Shown here: positions 9,119-15,302 of the stretch, piece after piece | Layout: each line of letters starts with the position of its first letter | How positions within the stretch are numbered: the first letter of the stretch is position 1 | Assembly (NCBI GenBank): GCA_045643825.1 | Contig: JAZRFV010000022.1 | Span: forward strand, 12,455-76,454 | Direction of reading: 5' to 3' | Source: Scatosoma sp045643825 | Lineage (GTDB): Bacteria > Bacillota > Clostridia > Christensenellales > Borkfalkiaceae | Length of the DNA stretch: 64,000 nucleotides | Translations under genes and position numbers: made by a program | Notes under the pieces: generated by a model | The model's database searches: none | Seen by the model: the letters and a program-made list of their open reading frames with translations, nothing else | What the model was told of the DNA's origin: nothing

Positions 9119-9208
9119 AGCGGACGCGCCTTCGCACCGCAGGGCTCACCCTTTCGTTTATCGACAACGTCCCGTTCGATAACACTTTACGCGCAAAGAC
9201 TACTCTTG
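9119..9208 (-). ncRNA. THF (tetrahydrofolate) riboswitch aptamer
   Basis: The minus-strand RNA matches the THF (folT) aptamer in order: GAGUAG at the 5' end, GCGUAAAGUGU, then GGGACGUUGU, ACGAAAGGG, CCUGCGGUGCGAAGG. Helices are visible: CUUUGC/GCGAAG, UUAUCGA/UCGAUAA (perfect) and AGGG-UGAG-CCCU. Binding of reduced folate is expected to lower folT expression through the downstream ribosome-site hairpin. Start and end are approximate. Confidence 0.9.
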
Positions 9209-9214
9209 TTTTTT

Positions 9215-9243
9215 ATTATACTCTATCTTCCTCAAAAAAGCAA
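9215..9243 (-). promoter_or_regulatory. Sigma-A promoter of folT
   Basis: Minus strand TTGCTT (9238-9243), 17 nt, TATAAT (9215-9220). Transcription would start about 7 nt downstream, right at the THF aptamer. Confidence 0.65.
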
Positions 9244-9290
9244 GCGTTTCGCCCTATTTTGGGTATATTTCCCTTCCACCTTCACAAAAT

Positions 9291-9983
9291 ATGGGTATGG
9301 GACTTATCTTTATCCGCACAATCGTCGTTTTCATCACCCTATTTATTTTAATGCGGTTGATGGGCAAACGGCAAATCGGGGAAATGCAACCGTACGAGCT
9401 GGTGATTACCCTCATCATCTCCGAACTTGCGTGTATCCCCATGGAGGACACCTCTATCCCCCTTCTTTACGGCATAGTATCCATATTGACCGTATATCTT
9501 TTGCACCAAATTGTATGTGTAATCGATTTAAATTTCCGTGGGGCAAAAACGGTGTTAAGCGGTAGTCCCAGCGTCGTTTTAAACAAAAACGGAATTGACG
9601 ATACACAGCTAAAGAAAAACAACCTGGACGTATCCGATCTTATCGAGAGTCTGCGTGTAGAAGGATTCTTCTCCCTCGATGCCGTAGAATACGCCTTATA
9701 CGAGGCGGAAGGCGCCTTTTCCGCTTTGCCCAAAAAGGGTTACGAAAGTCTGCAAACCTCCCTACCCGTTATCCTAATCGACGAAGGGAAATACATCGAC
9801 AAAAACGTATCGATGACCAAGCGAAATATCCACTACTATAACGAGATATTAAAGGGGCAGGGTTGCGATGAACTGAAAAAAGTGCTGGTTATGACGGTAG
9901 ACGGCGACGGGAAAGTTTACCTGCAAGAGAAGGGTAAAAAATATAAAACCTTCCACCTTGGATGGAAGGAAAAGCTTTGGTAG
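9291..9983 (+). CDS. DUF421 (YetF/YcaP-type) membrane protein
   Basis: Two or three N-terminal membrane helices (residues 5-25, 32-52, 57-80) followed by a soluble DUF421 domain. Recognisable family text: LRLMGKRQIGEMQPYELVITLIISELA and FRGAKTVLSGSPSVVLNKNG. Residues 115-135 (LDVSDLIESLRVEGFFSLDAVEYALYE) are the family core. Biochemical role unknown; relatives are linked to envelope stress and sporulation. No clear ribosome site precedes 9291, and ATG at 9297 is an alternative start. It lies 9 nt ahead of the DUF4363 gene, its usual Clostridia partner. Confidence 0.88.
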   Translation: MGMGLIFIRTIVVFITLFILMRLMGKRQIGEMQPYELVITLIISELACIPMEDTSIPLLYGIVSILTVYLLHQIVCVIDLNFRGAKTVLSGSPSVVLNKNGIDDTQLKKNNLDVSDLIESLRVEGFFSLDAVEYALYEAEGAFSALPKKGYESLQTSLPVILIDEGKYIDKNVSMTKRNIHYYNEILKGQGCDELKKVLVMTVDGDGKVYLQEKGKKYKTFHLGWKEKLW

Positions 9984-9992
9984 GAGGACGAT

Positions 9993-10370
9993 ATGATACG
10001 GACGATAGTCAGCGCGTTGATTACCCTCGCCCTTATTTTGGGCGTTTCTATATACGATATTCACCACGTACAAAAGACCTTCGAGGTTTTTCACGAAGCC
10101 TTACGAACCCTTAAAAGCAAAGCCGAGTCAAAAGAAGCAACCTACGACGACGGCCTTGCCCTGCGCACCTATTGGGATACGAAAAAACGAGTGATGCATA
10201 TTTGGGTTCCCCACACCGCCCTTGCGGAAATCGATTACCAATTAGACGAAGCCATCGGGTATCTATATACCCACGATTGCGATGGTGCAATCCCAAAGAT
10301 TGAGGTACTTTTGGGGTTATCCGAAAATATCCCCAGCGGTTATACCATATCCCTCGGCAATATTTTTTAA
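9993..10370 (+). CDS. DUF4363 family protein
   Basis: 125 residues: one N-terminal membrane helix or uncleaved signal anchor (residues 4-22), then a mostly helical domain outside the membrane. The pattern KSKAESKEATYDD, TYWDTKKRVMHIWVPHTALAEIDYQLDEAIGYL fits DUF4363, proteins co-encoded with DUF421. AGGAGG precedes the ATG by about 6 nt. Co-transcribed with the DUF421 gene; a terminator follows. Function unknown; the pairing suggests a two-part membrane complex. Confidence 0.82.
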   Translation: MIRTIVSALITLALILGVSIYDIHHVQKTFEVFHEALRTLKSKAESKEATYDDGLALRTYWDTKKRVMHIWVPHTALAEIDYQLDEAIGYLYTHDCDGAIPKIEVLLGLSENIPSGYTISLGNIF

Positions 10371-10373
10371 AGA

Positions 10374-10411
10374 AAAAAGGCACTCATCTCATACATGGGT
10401 GCCTTGTTTTA
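10374..10411. terminator. Terminator between convergent genes
   Basis: AAGGCAC ... GTGCCTT stem with a T-run (TTGTTTT) on the plus strand and A-run on the other side; serves the DUF4363 transcript and probably the opposing one. Confidence 0.7.
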
Positions 10412-10422
10412 CTATTTTTCTA

Positions 10423-10776
10423 TTATGCCAAGCCGTAGGCGATTACGATACGCACGTTTGCGTCGAAGATATTATGCAAGAACTTTTTCACGGCTTCGTT
10501 GGTTGCCGTATCCATCGTTTCCTGCTCGTTACTCTTAATCATCGTAACCATTGCATTGAAATTTTTATAGATGATTTGCATATCTTCGTCAATGGCGGTA
10601 TATGCATCTTCTGTGCCCACGCTTTGGATGGCGTACATTTCTTCCACCGTCGTATTCATTGCATACAGCAACTCCATATTACCCGTGCGAATCATTTCCA
10701 CCACTTCGTGGTTTAAATCCGCAAGTAAACGGATAAAACGTTGCAACGTTACGTTTCCTTCCAACTGCGTAGCCAT
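10423..10776 (-). CDS. Small helical protein, unrecognised
   Basis: 117 residues, soluble, no Cys, predicted to be nearly all helix (FIRLLADLNHEVVEMIRTGNM; AIDEDMQIIYKNFNAMVTMI). I recognise no family. Its ATG overlaps the stop of the UDP-sugar pyrophosphorylase gene by one base, so it is translationally coupled to it. This suggests a partner or regulator of that enzyme, but nothing in the sequence shows it. Confidence 0.7.
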   Translation of the reverse strand: MATQLEGNVTLQRFIRLLADLNHEVVEMIRTGNMELLYAMNTTVEEMYAIQSVGTEDAYTAIDEDMQIIYKNFNAMVTMIKSNEQETMDTATNEAVKKFLHNIFDANVRIVIAYGLA

Positions 10777-12005
10777 TATAATTCCACCCCGTTGCCCTTC
10801 AAAAGTTCACGCGCGGATTCTACACTATCCACACCCGTCTTATTTTTAATGGGTGCAAATTCCTTTTCGCGAACAACCTCGAAGGGTAAAACGCTACCCA
10901 TAGGCTTAATCAAATCCACCGCAAGGGTTTCAAACTTTTTACCGTTTTCCTTTTCGGGCTTTCTCGTTACACCGTCTTCGCAAAGACATTCAATCTTCTT
11001 TTCTACGATATGCACGGGGATTTTCTTATCCGCAATTTCTTCCAAACGGGAAAGACGGAACAAATAGTTCATGATAACGCCGAAGCAGTATACAAGGTTA
11101 CCGTTTTCGTCACGCATATTCGCCATCTCATTCGTCAACTCGTAATACTCAATAATATCGGGCAACTCACCATCCTTACACAATACGCCCACCTTTTCAA
11201 GGGGTTCGGTTTTACAAATCGCCTTCGCACCACAGTTTACACCCGTCAAAATGCTTGCACCAACGAATACGGGATCCGCAATGCGTTGCAACACGTTATC
11301 CACGGCGTAAATATTCAACCATTCTACACCGCGTGCGTGCAAATCTTCGCAAAGCCCTGCACGTTTCAACGAACTAAACCAACCGCCGTTGCCGTTGGGG
11401 GAAAGTGCAGGCATATCCTTTCTTTCCAAAATGATTTTACCGTTGTAATCCACCGCAGGTGCCATATCCTGCTTGAAGAACTTCACTTCCGTTTCAGGAT
11501 ATCCGAAATAATCGTGTTCCTTCCAAAACGAAGTGGTTTGTTCGTGGTTTTTATCGCTGGTCATGATGTAGAGGGGTACGGTAACGCCGCACTTCTTGGT
11601 AACCTCCATCAAGTTTCTCATTTGCTGTTCAAAAATGTACAAGGGCTTGGTGATACCGATGTCGTACGCGCCCTTGGGGCCGTCAACGCCAAGACGGGTA
11701 CCCATACCGCCTGCAAGCAATACAGCAGCAACCTTACCTGCCTTAATCGCTTCGATACCAGCAGCTTCAAACTCCGCCTCTCTCTTTTCAATATCCGCAC
11801 GACGCAAGCCATCGATGGGGGAAATTTCACGGTCCTTACCGCTCATATCCACGGGGTTTGCCAAGGCATCTTCAAAGCTCCAATCGATATTCGCAATCGC
11901 ATCGAGAAGAGTTTTCTTCCCTGCTTCGTTCAATTCATCATAATATGCCAACAACTGCATTTGATCCTTTTCAGTCAATAACGCTTTCGCTTGTTCGTAG
12001 GTCAT
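10776..12005 (-). CDS. UDPGP-family UDP-sugar (UDP-HexNAc/glucose) pyrophosphorylase
   Basis: Nucleotidyltransferase joining UTP and a sugar-1-phosphate. Eukaryote-like AGX/UGP family rather than GlmU/GalU: LLAGGMGTRLGVDGPKGAYDIG (about 96-117), IMTSDKNHEQTTSFWKEHDYFG, KFFKQDMAP, LSPNGNGGWF, and NIYAVDNVLQRIADPVFVGA, matching the QRI/AGX order of motifs. The substrate sugar (GlcNAc, GalNAc or Glc) is not certain. I start at 12005, where GGAG stands 8 nt upstream; the reading from 12044 crosses the promoter. 409 residues. Followed directly by a coupled helical protein. Confidence 0.88.
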   Translation of the reverse strand: MTYEQAKALLTEKDQMQLLAYYDELNEAGKKTLLDAIANIDWSFEDALANPVDMSGKDREISPIDGLRRADIEKREAEFEAAGIEAIKAGKVAAVLLAGGMGTRLGVDGPKGAYDIGITKPLYIFEQQMRNLMEVTKKCGVTVPLYIMTSDKNHEQTTSFWKEHDYFGYPETEVKFFKQDMAPAVDYNGKIILERKDMPALSPNGNGGWFSSLKRAGLCEDLHARGVEWLNIYAVDNVLQRIADPVFVGASILTGVNCGAKAICKTEPLEKVGVLCKDGELPDIIEYYELTNEMANMRDENGNLVYCFGVIMNYLFRLSRLEEIADKKIPVHIVEKKIECLCEDGVTRKPEKENGKKFETLAVDLIKPMGSVLPFEVVREKEFAPIKNKTGVDSVESARELLKGNGVEL

Positions 12006-12034
12006 ACAATACACTCCTTTTTTTCTTTGTATAT

Positions 12035-12063
12035 ATTGTAGCAAATCCGCACGGCAAATGCAA
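12035..12063 (-). promoter_or_regulatory. Promoter of UDP-sugar pyrophosphorylase gene
   Basis: Minus strand TTGCAT (12058-12063), 17 nt, TACAAT (12035-12040); short leader of about 20 nt to the GGAG-led ATG at 12005. Confidence 0.6.
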
Positions 12064-12120
12064 GGGTTTTTTTACATTTTTTATGTGTTATTCTTTCACT
12101 ACTTTTTGTTATTCTTTCTC

Positions 12121-12149
12121 TTTACAAAACGGTGAAAGTATGCTATACT
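12121..12149 (+). promoter_or_regulatory. Promoter giving a leaderless transcript
   Basis: TTTACA (12121-12126), 17 nt, TATACT (12144-12149). The expected first transcribed base is 12156, which is the A of the ATG of the next gene. Confidence 0.65.
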
Positions 12150-12155
12150 GTGCGT

Positions 12156-12575
12156 ATGAACATTTTTTCCTTTTTGAAAAAGTCAAAACCACAAGAAGCG
12201 GCAAATGAACGGATCTACCCTGGGTTAGAGTTCCCCTTGTTTTGTAAAGCCCACGCGGTGAAATCGCCCGACCACCAGGGCGCCATCGCCCAAAGCCGTG
12301 TCGGGGATTACCTGCTGATCGTACACACCCCGACAAAGGAACGCCCCTGCTGTGTTTGTGTGTACAGCATCACCTTAAACCGTGTGCTTGGATACCTCGA
12401 GGAAGGGCTATCGGAAAAGCTCGTCACCGCCTTTGGCGAGGGCTTTTGCCGTGACGGTGAGGTGGAGCAAATCACGGGCGGAGCGCCGTATAAATACCTC
12501 GGTTGCAACCTTCGTTTGATGGACACCGCTTATTTTTTAGAGGATATGGACACACCGCCGCTTTTACAAGAATAA
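12156..12575 (+). CDS. HIRAN-like small protein, leaderless
   Basis: 139 residues from the ATG at 12156 (MNIFSFLKKSK). An in-frame upstream ATG at 12132 lies inside the promoter. The middle (residues 60-125) reads like a HIRAN fold: VYSITLNRVLGYLEEGLSEKL, then VEQITGGAPYKYLGCNLRLM. HIRAN domains bind DNA or sit beside helicases; no helicase is near. No ribosome site precedes the ATG, and the promoter position implies a leaderless mRNA. Family call is tentative; otherwise an unrecognised cytosolic protein. Confidence 0.7.
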   Translation: MNIFSFLKKSKPQEAANERIYPGLEFPLFCKAHAVKSPDHQGAIAQSRVGDYLLIVHTPTKERPCCVCVYSITLNRVLGYLEEGLSEKLVTAFGEGFCRDGEVEQITGGAPYKYLGCNLRLMDTAYFLEDMDTPPLLQE

Positions 12576-12587
12576 TCGATGGTATAA

Positions 12588-12616
12588 ACCAAAACCGCCG
12601 TTTTGATACGGCGGTT
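12588..12616. terminator. Bidirectional terminator
   Basis: AAAACCGCCGT-tttgat-ACGGCGGTTTT with a T-run; lies between convergent genes and ends both the HIRAN-like gene and the ECF S-component operon. Confidence 0.85.
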
Positions 12617-12618
12617 TT

Positions 12619-13146
12619 TTATAATTTTTTGAAGATTTTTACAAGCGGGAAGAACAACACTCCGACGGATATCGCCGTACATATCACCTGCGGTATCATA
12701 AAGGAAAAGGATGCGTAAAAATACACCTTCAACGCCCGTTTTGAGTAGCCATACCAAAGAGGCGTGATAATGTTGTCCAGCATTGTAAAGCATACGGTGC
12801 ATATACACGCCAACGCCGTGATGAAGGCTATCTTTTGCGGAGAAACTTTGCTCCATTTCCCTAAAAAGCCGAACAGCAAGGCGATGAGGTTGTAATAGGT
12901 AAGATACAACACCAAAACGGTGGGATAAAACCCAAAAATCAATTGACGGAGCAGGGCAAACGCCGTCGCGGCAATCATTCCACGACGACAGCCGAACGCA
13001 AAGGAAAAGGTAACGAAAAGCACCGTCACCACCTCCACGCCCGGTATAATGGATAGGCAAAGCTGTGCCACGATCGTAAGCGCCACAAAAACGGCGATAT
13101 ACGCACAATCCTCCCCTATCGTTTTTTGTCGATTTTTGTTATTCAT
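12619..13146 (-). CDS. ECF transporter S-component, probably cobalamin-specific
   Basis: 175 residues, five or six membrane helices; opening ECAYIAVFVALTIVAQLCLSIIPGVEVVTVLFVTFSFAFG is typical of ECF S-subunits. It is the second gene behind a cobalamin riboswitch and follows a DUF4430 lipoprotein, so the predicted substrate is cobalamin or a corrinoid. Substrate assignment rests on context. The ATP-binding and T subunits are not in the window and would be supplied by the shared module. Confidence 0.85.
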   Translation of the reverse strand: MNNKNRQKTIGEDCAYIAVFVALTIVAQLCLSIIPGVEVVTVLFVTFSFAFGCRRGMIAATAFALLRQLIFGFYPTVLVLYLTYYNLIALLFGFLGKWSKVSPQKIAFITALACICTVCFTMLDNIITPLWYGYSKRALKVYFYASFSFMIPQVICTAISVGVLFFPLVKIFKKL

Positions 13147-13181
13147 CGCAACCCTGCCCCTATCATTTTACTCTTTAAGGC

Positions 13182-13676
13182 TTAAAATCCTTGATAGAAC
13201 CAAACGTAGATTTGACCTTCCAAAACGGGCAATTCACCCACCCCGACAATCGCACTGCCGAGCTTCGCCCCGTTATATTCCACTTCACCCCAAGCAGTGT
13301 TCGCAAGCTCTGCATCCGAGGTATAAAGCATCCAACAAGCACTCCAATCCGCGGCGTTCTCCTTGCCGTTGATCATCGTAATCATACCACCGCTTTCCAC
13401 GAAGGTAAATGCGCCGTCCGTTTGCAATTCCGCCATTACCTCTAACAGTTTTTCTTCGCCCTCTGTCTTTAACACGCGGATAACGAGCATATCTTCCGCC
13501 GTGTATTCCACCTTCGCCTTTTCTTCCTCTACGGTAGAGGTAGGTTCCGTAGACTCTACGGACGTAACCGTTTCGTTAGAGCTTGCCGTTTCGCTATCCT
13601 TACCCAACGGCAAGGAGCAAGCCGATACTCCCATACAGCAAGTGATAAGAAGCAAAGAAAGTAATTTGCGTTTCAT
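13182..13676 (-). CDS. DUF4430 lipoprotein, predicted cobalamin-capture protein
   Basis: 164 residues. Signal peptide with lipobox VSAC (Cys20), then a Ser/Thr/Glu-rich linker to about 65, then one DUF4430 domain (LLEVMAEL, WSACWMLYTSD, closing IYVWFYQGF). DUF4430 is the fold of the C-terminal domain of intrinsic factor/transcobalamin, and such lipoproteins beside ECF S-components under B12 riboswitches are predicted to hand corrinoids to the transporter. AGGAGG-like site (GAGGAGG) 6 nt before ATG. Matured by the Lgt and LspA encoded nearby. Confidence 0.87.
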   Translation of the reverse strand: MKRKLLSLLLITCCMGVSACSLPLGKDSETASSNETVTSVESTEPTSTVEEEKAKVEYTAEDMLVIRVLKTEGEEKLLEVMAELQTDGAFTFVESGGMITMINGKENAADWSACWMLYTSDAELANTAWGEVEYNGAKLGSAIVGVGELPVLEGQIYVWFYQGF

Positions 13677-13705
13677 AAAGAAACCTCCTCAATAAATAAT
13701 TGCAA

Positions 13706-13739
13706 AGAAAAACCCGAGCACCTGCAAAGACACTCGGGT
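13706..13739 (-). terminator. Cobalamin-riboswitch terminator
   Basis: On the minus-strand RNA, ACCCGAG-14 nt-CUCGGGU followed by UUUUCUUU. It lies between the aptamer and the DUF4430 start codon, so the switch probably works by premature termination. Confidence 0.8.
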
Positions 13740-13808
13740 AAAAGACAATAGAAAACCGCCGTAACAAAAAACGGCTGATTGACGTCCTTTCCGCCTCTCC
13801 GCAGAAAA

Positions 13809-14020
13809 TCGGTTGCTAAAACGCACGGCAGGTCTCCCGACTTATAACGCTTTCGCACGCAAAAAATACAATTCATCGCATACCTGCCCCTTTCCTTCCC
13901 GCTTTTGACAGTGAAAAAAGGCGAAGCGTTTCTACGGTTGCGGAGGCAGTGGGGCAACCCGCAAAAAGCAGTTTCCCTCTTCCCTATTAAACCCCTTTCG
14001 CAAAAGGGATACCGTTCGTT
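13809..14020 (-). ncRNA. Cobalamin riboswitch
   Basis: Minus-strand RNA carries the order of conserved cobalamin elements: UUUAAUAGGGAA, GGGAAACUGC, GCGGGUUGCCCCACUG, CACUG, and the B12 box AGUCGGGAGACCUGCCG. The flanks ACGGU (14011-14015) and ACCG (13810-13813) can close P1. It fills the 470-nt space between degV and the DUF4430 gene. A copy of the dispersed 24-bp motif sits in the variable peripheral region at 13872-13895. Edges approximate. Confidence 0.92.
13872..13895 (+). repeat. Dispersed motif copy 3 (inside cobalamin riboswitch)
   Basis: TTCATCGCATACCTGCCCC then TTTCC; one change from the consensus in the 5' half. It lies in a variable part of the aptamer, between CACUG and the B12 box. 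Confidence 0.7.
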
Positions 14021-14037
14021 CGTATTCAATTTATCAT

Positions 14038-14066
14038 AGTATAGCATAAAAAAATTATTTTTGCAA
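14038..14066 (-). promoter_or_regulatory. Promoter of the cobalamin-riboswitch operon
   Basis: Minus strand TTGCAA (14061-14066), 17 nt, TATACT (14038-14043); starts transcription just ahead of the aptamer. Confidence 0.7.
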
Positions 14067-14114
14067 TAGTAAAAATATATACACTTTACTATTTTTAAAT
14101 TTATATTTTTTTTG

Positions 14115-14146
14115 TAAAAATCCACGGTGGGGTAGCCCCACCCTAC
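14115..14146 (-). terminator. Terminator of degV
   Basis: GGTGGGG-TAG-CCCCACC stem immediately after the degV stop, followed on the minus strand by GGATTTTTAC. Confidence 0.65.
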
Positions 14147-14148
14147 AT

Positions 14149-15060
14149 TTATTCGTGATAAAGCTCCTTTTGAAGCTCCTCACGGGTTTTTACCGATACC
14201 CAACCGCACGAAACGGAGCCAGGTCCTACGTGCGCCCCGATTACCGGCCCCATAATCGTTATCCACGGCCTTACACCTGTATGTTTTTCCATCAAGTTTG
14301 CCAGCTCTTCCGCGCCTTGCGGATTGTTGGTATGCACCACCACAGACATCTTCGTCTCGTCCATGGGTGCCCTGTTCATGTGTTCGATGGCACGCATAAA
14401 GGATTTTTTCAGCCCTTTATTTTTCTCGGTTACCTTCAATTTCCCCATCTCGTCAAAGACGATTAAGGGCTTAATATTCAAAACAGTACCAAACGCCGCC
14501 GATACCGTGGACACACGCCCACCCTTCCGTAAATAGAACAAATCCGTAGGGATAATGCAATGCTGTACCCTTTGCCTTGCGTCCATCAAATACTCGTAGG
14601 TTTCCTGCGCCGTCCAGCCCTTATCACGACAATCCGCCGCCAACATCGTCAACATACCCTGCCCTGCCGTTGCAGTCAAGGGATCCAAGGGATACACAAC
14701 GAAGTCGGGGAATTTCTTCCTTACATCCTCCGCCGCCTGACGGGTGATCTCGATGGTGTTGGCAAGCCCCGAGGAAATCATAAAGTGGATAACCTCCTTC
14801 ACGCCTGCCTCTGCCATTGCGGTAAAGTGCGTGATATGCGCCTCGTAATTCAGCTTTGCCGTACGCGGGAACCAGCCGTTTGACACTTTTTCATAAAATT
14901 GTACGTATTCCTCATCCGAGGAAAAATTGTCCAGCCCTTCCTCGATCACCCCCTCCTTTTCCATTGTAAAGGTAAGAGGGGCAAACCAAATATCCCGCGC
15001 CTCGCGGTAGTCCTTTTTTAAATCGCAGGTAGAGTCGCTGGAAACTGCGAATAATGCCAT
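14149..15060 (-). CDS. fakB: DegV-family fatty-acid-binding protein (FakB-type)
   Basis: Soluble fatty-acid carrier that presents bound fatty acid to FakA for phosphorylation. Start at 15060 (MALFAVSSDSTCDL) gives 303 residues, the normal DegV length; the longer reading from 15123 runs through its promoter. Signature positions: SSDSTCDL (7-14), FFISSGLANT-like SSGLANTIE near 105, the HTNNPQGAEELA and GPVIGAHVGPGS segments near the C-terminus. The partner kinase FakA is at 49301-50944 and PlsY, which uses the acyl-phosphate, at 813-1547. Monocistronic with its own promoter and terminator. Confidence 0.88.
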   Translation of the reverse strand: MALFAVSSDSTCDLKKDYREARDIWFAPLTFTMEKEGVIEEGLDNFSSDEEYVQFYEKVSNGWFPRTAKLNYEAHITHFTAMAEAGVKEVIHFMISSGLANTIEITRQAAEDVRKKFPDFVVYPLDPLTATAGQGMLTMLAADCRDKGWTAQETYEYLMDARQRVQHCIIPTDLFYLRKGGRVSTVSAAFGTVLNIKPLIVFDEMGKLKVTEKNKGLKKSFMRAIEHMNRAPMDETKMSVVVHTNNPQGAEELANLMEKHTGVRPWITIMGPVIGAHVGPGSVSCGWVSVKTREELQKELYHE

Positions 15061-15094
15061 TTCACTCACTCCAAATAGACTTTTGTTCCTTATT

Positions 15095-15123
15095 ATTGTA
15101 ACACCCGTATATAAGATTGTCAA
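15095..15123 (-). promoter_or_regulatory. Consensus promoter of degV
   Basis: Minus strand TTGACA (15118-15123), 17 nt, TACAAT (15095-15100). Confidence 0.8.
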
Positions 15124-15238
15124 GCCGAAGGAAAAATAAACCCCTCATTTCTTTGTGAAATTTTCGTGAAAAGCGATTGCTCCTTTCAAAAAGCCTTCCC
15201 ACCACATAAAAAAGTTAAAACTTTTTCCTTCAAAAGAC

Positions 15239-15267
15239 TTGAAAAAAACGGACAAAACGGGTATAAT
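15239..15267 (+). promoter_or_regulatory. Promoter of transketolase gene
   Basis: TTGAAA (15239-15244), 17 nt, TATAAT (15262-15267); leader of about 30 nt with TGGAGA before the ATG. Confidence 0.75.
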
Positions 15268-15302
15268 GTTGTTACAGCAATTTTTTTGGAGAATAGAGAA
15301 AA

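Noticed and set aside
13673..14125. 150-codon minus-strand ORF over the cobalamin riboswitch
   Set aside because: The span carries the conserved cobalamin aptamer elements, promoter and terminator; the translated product is low-complexity and cysteine-rich without a family.
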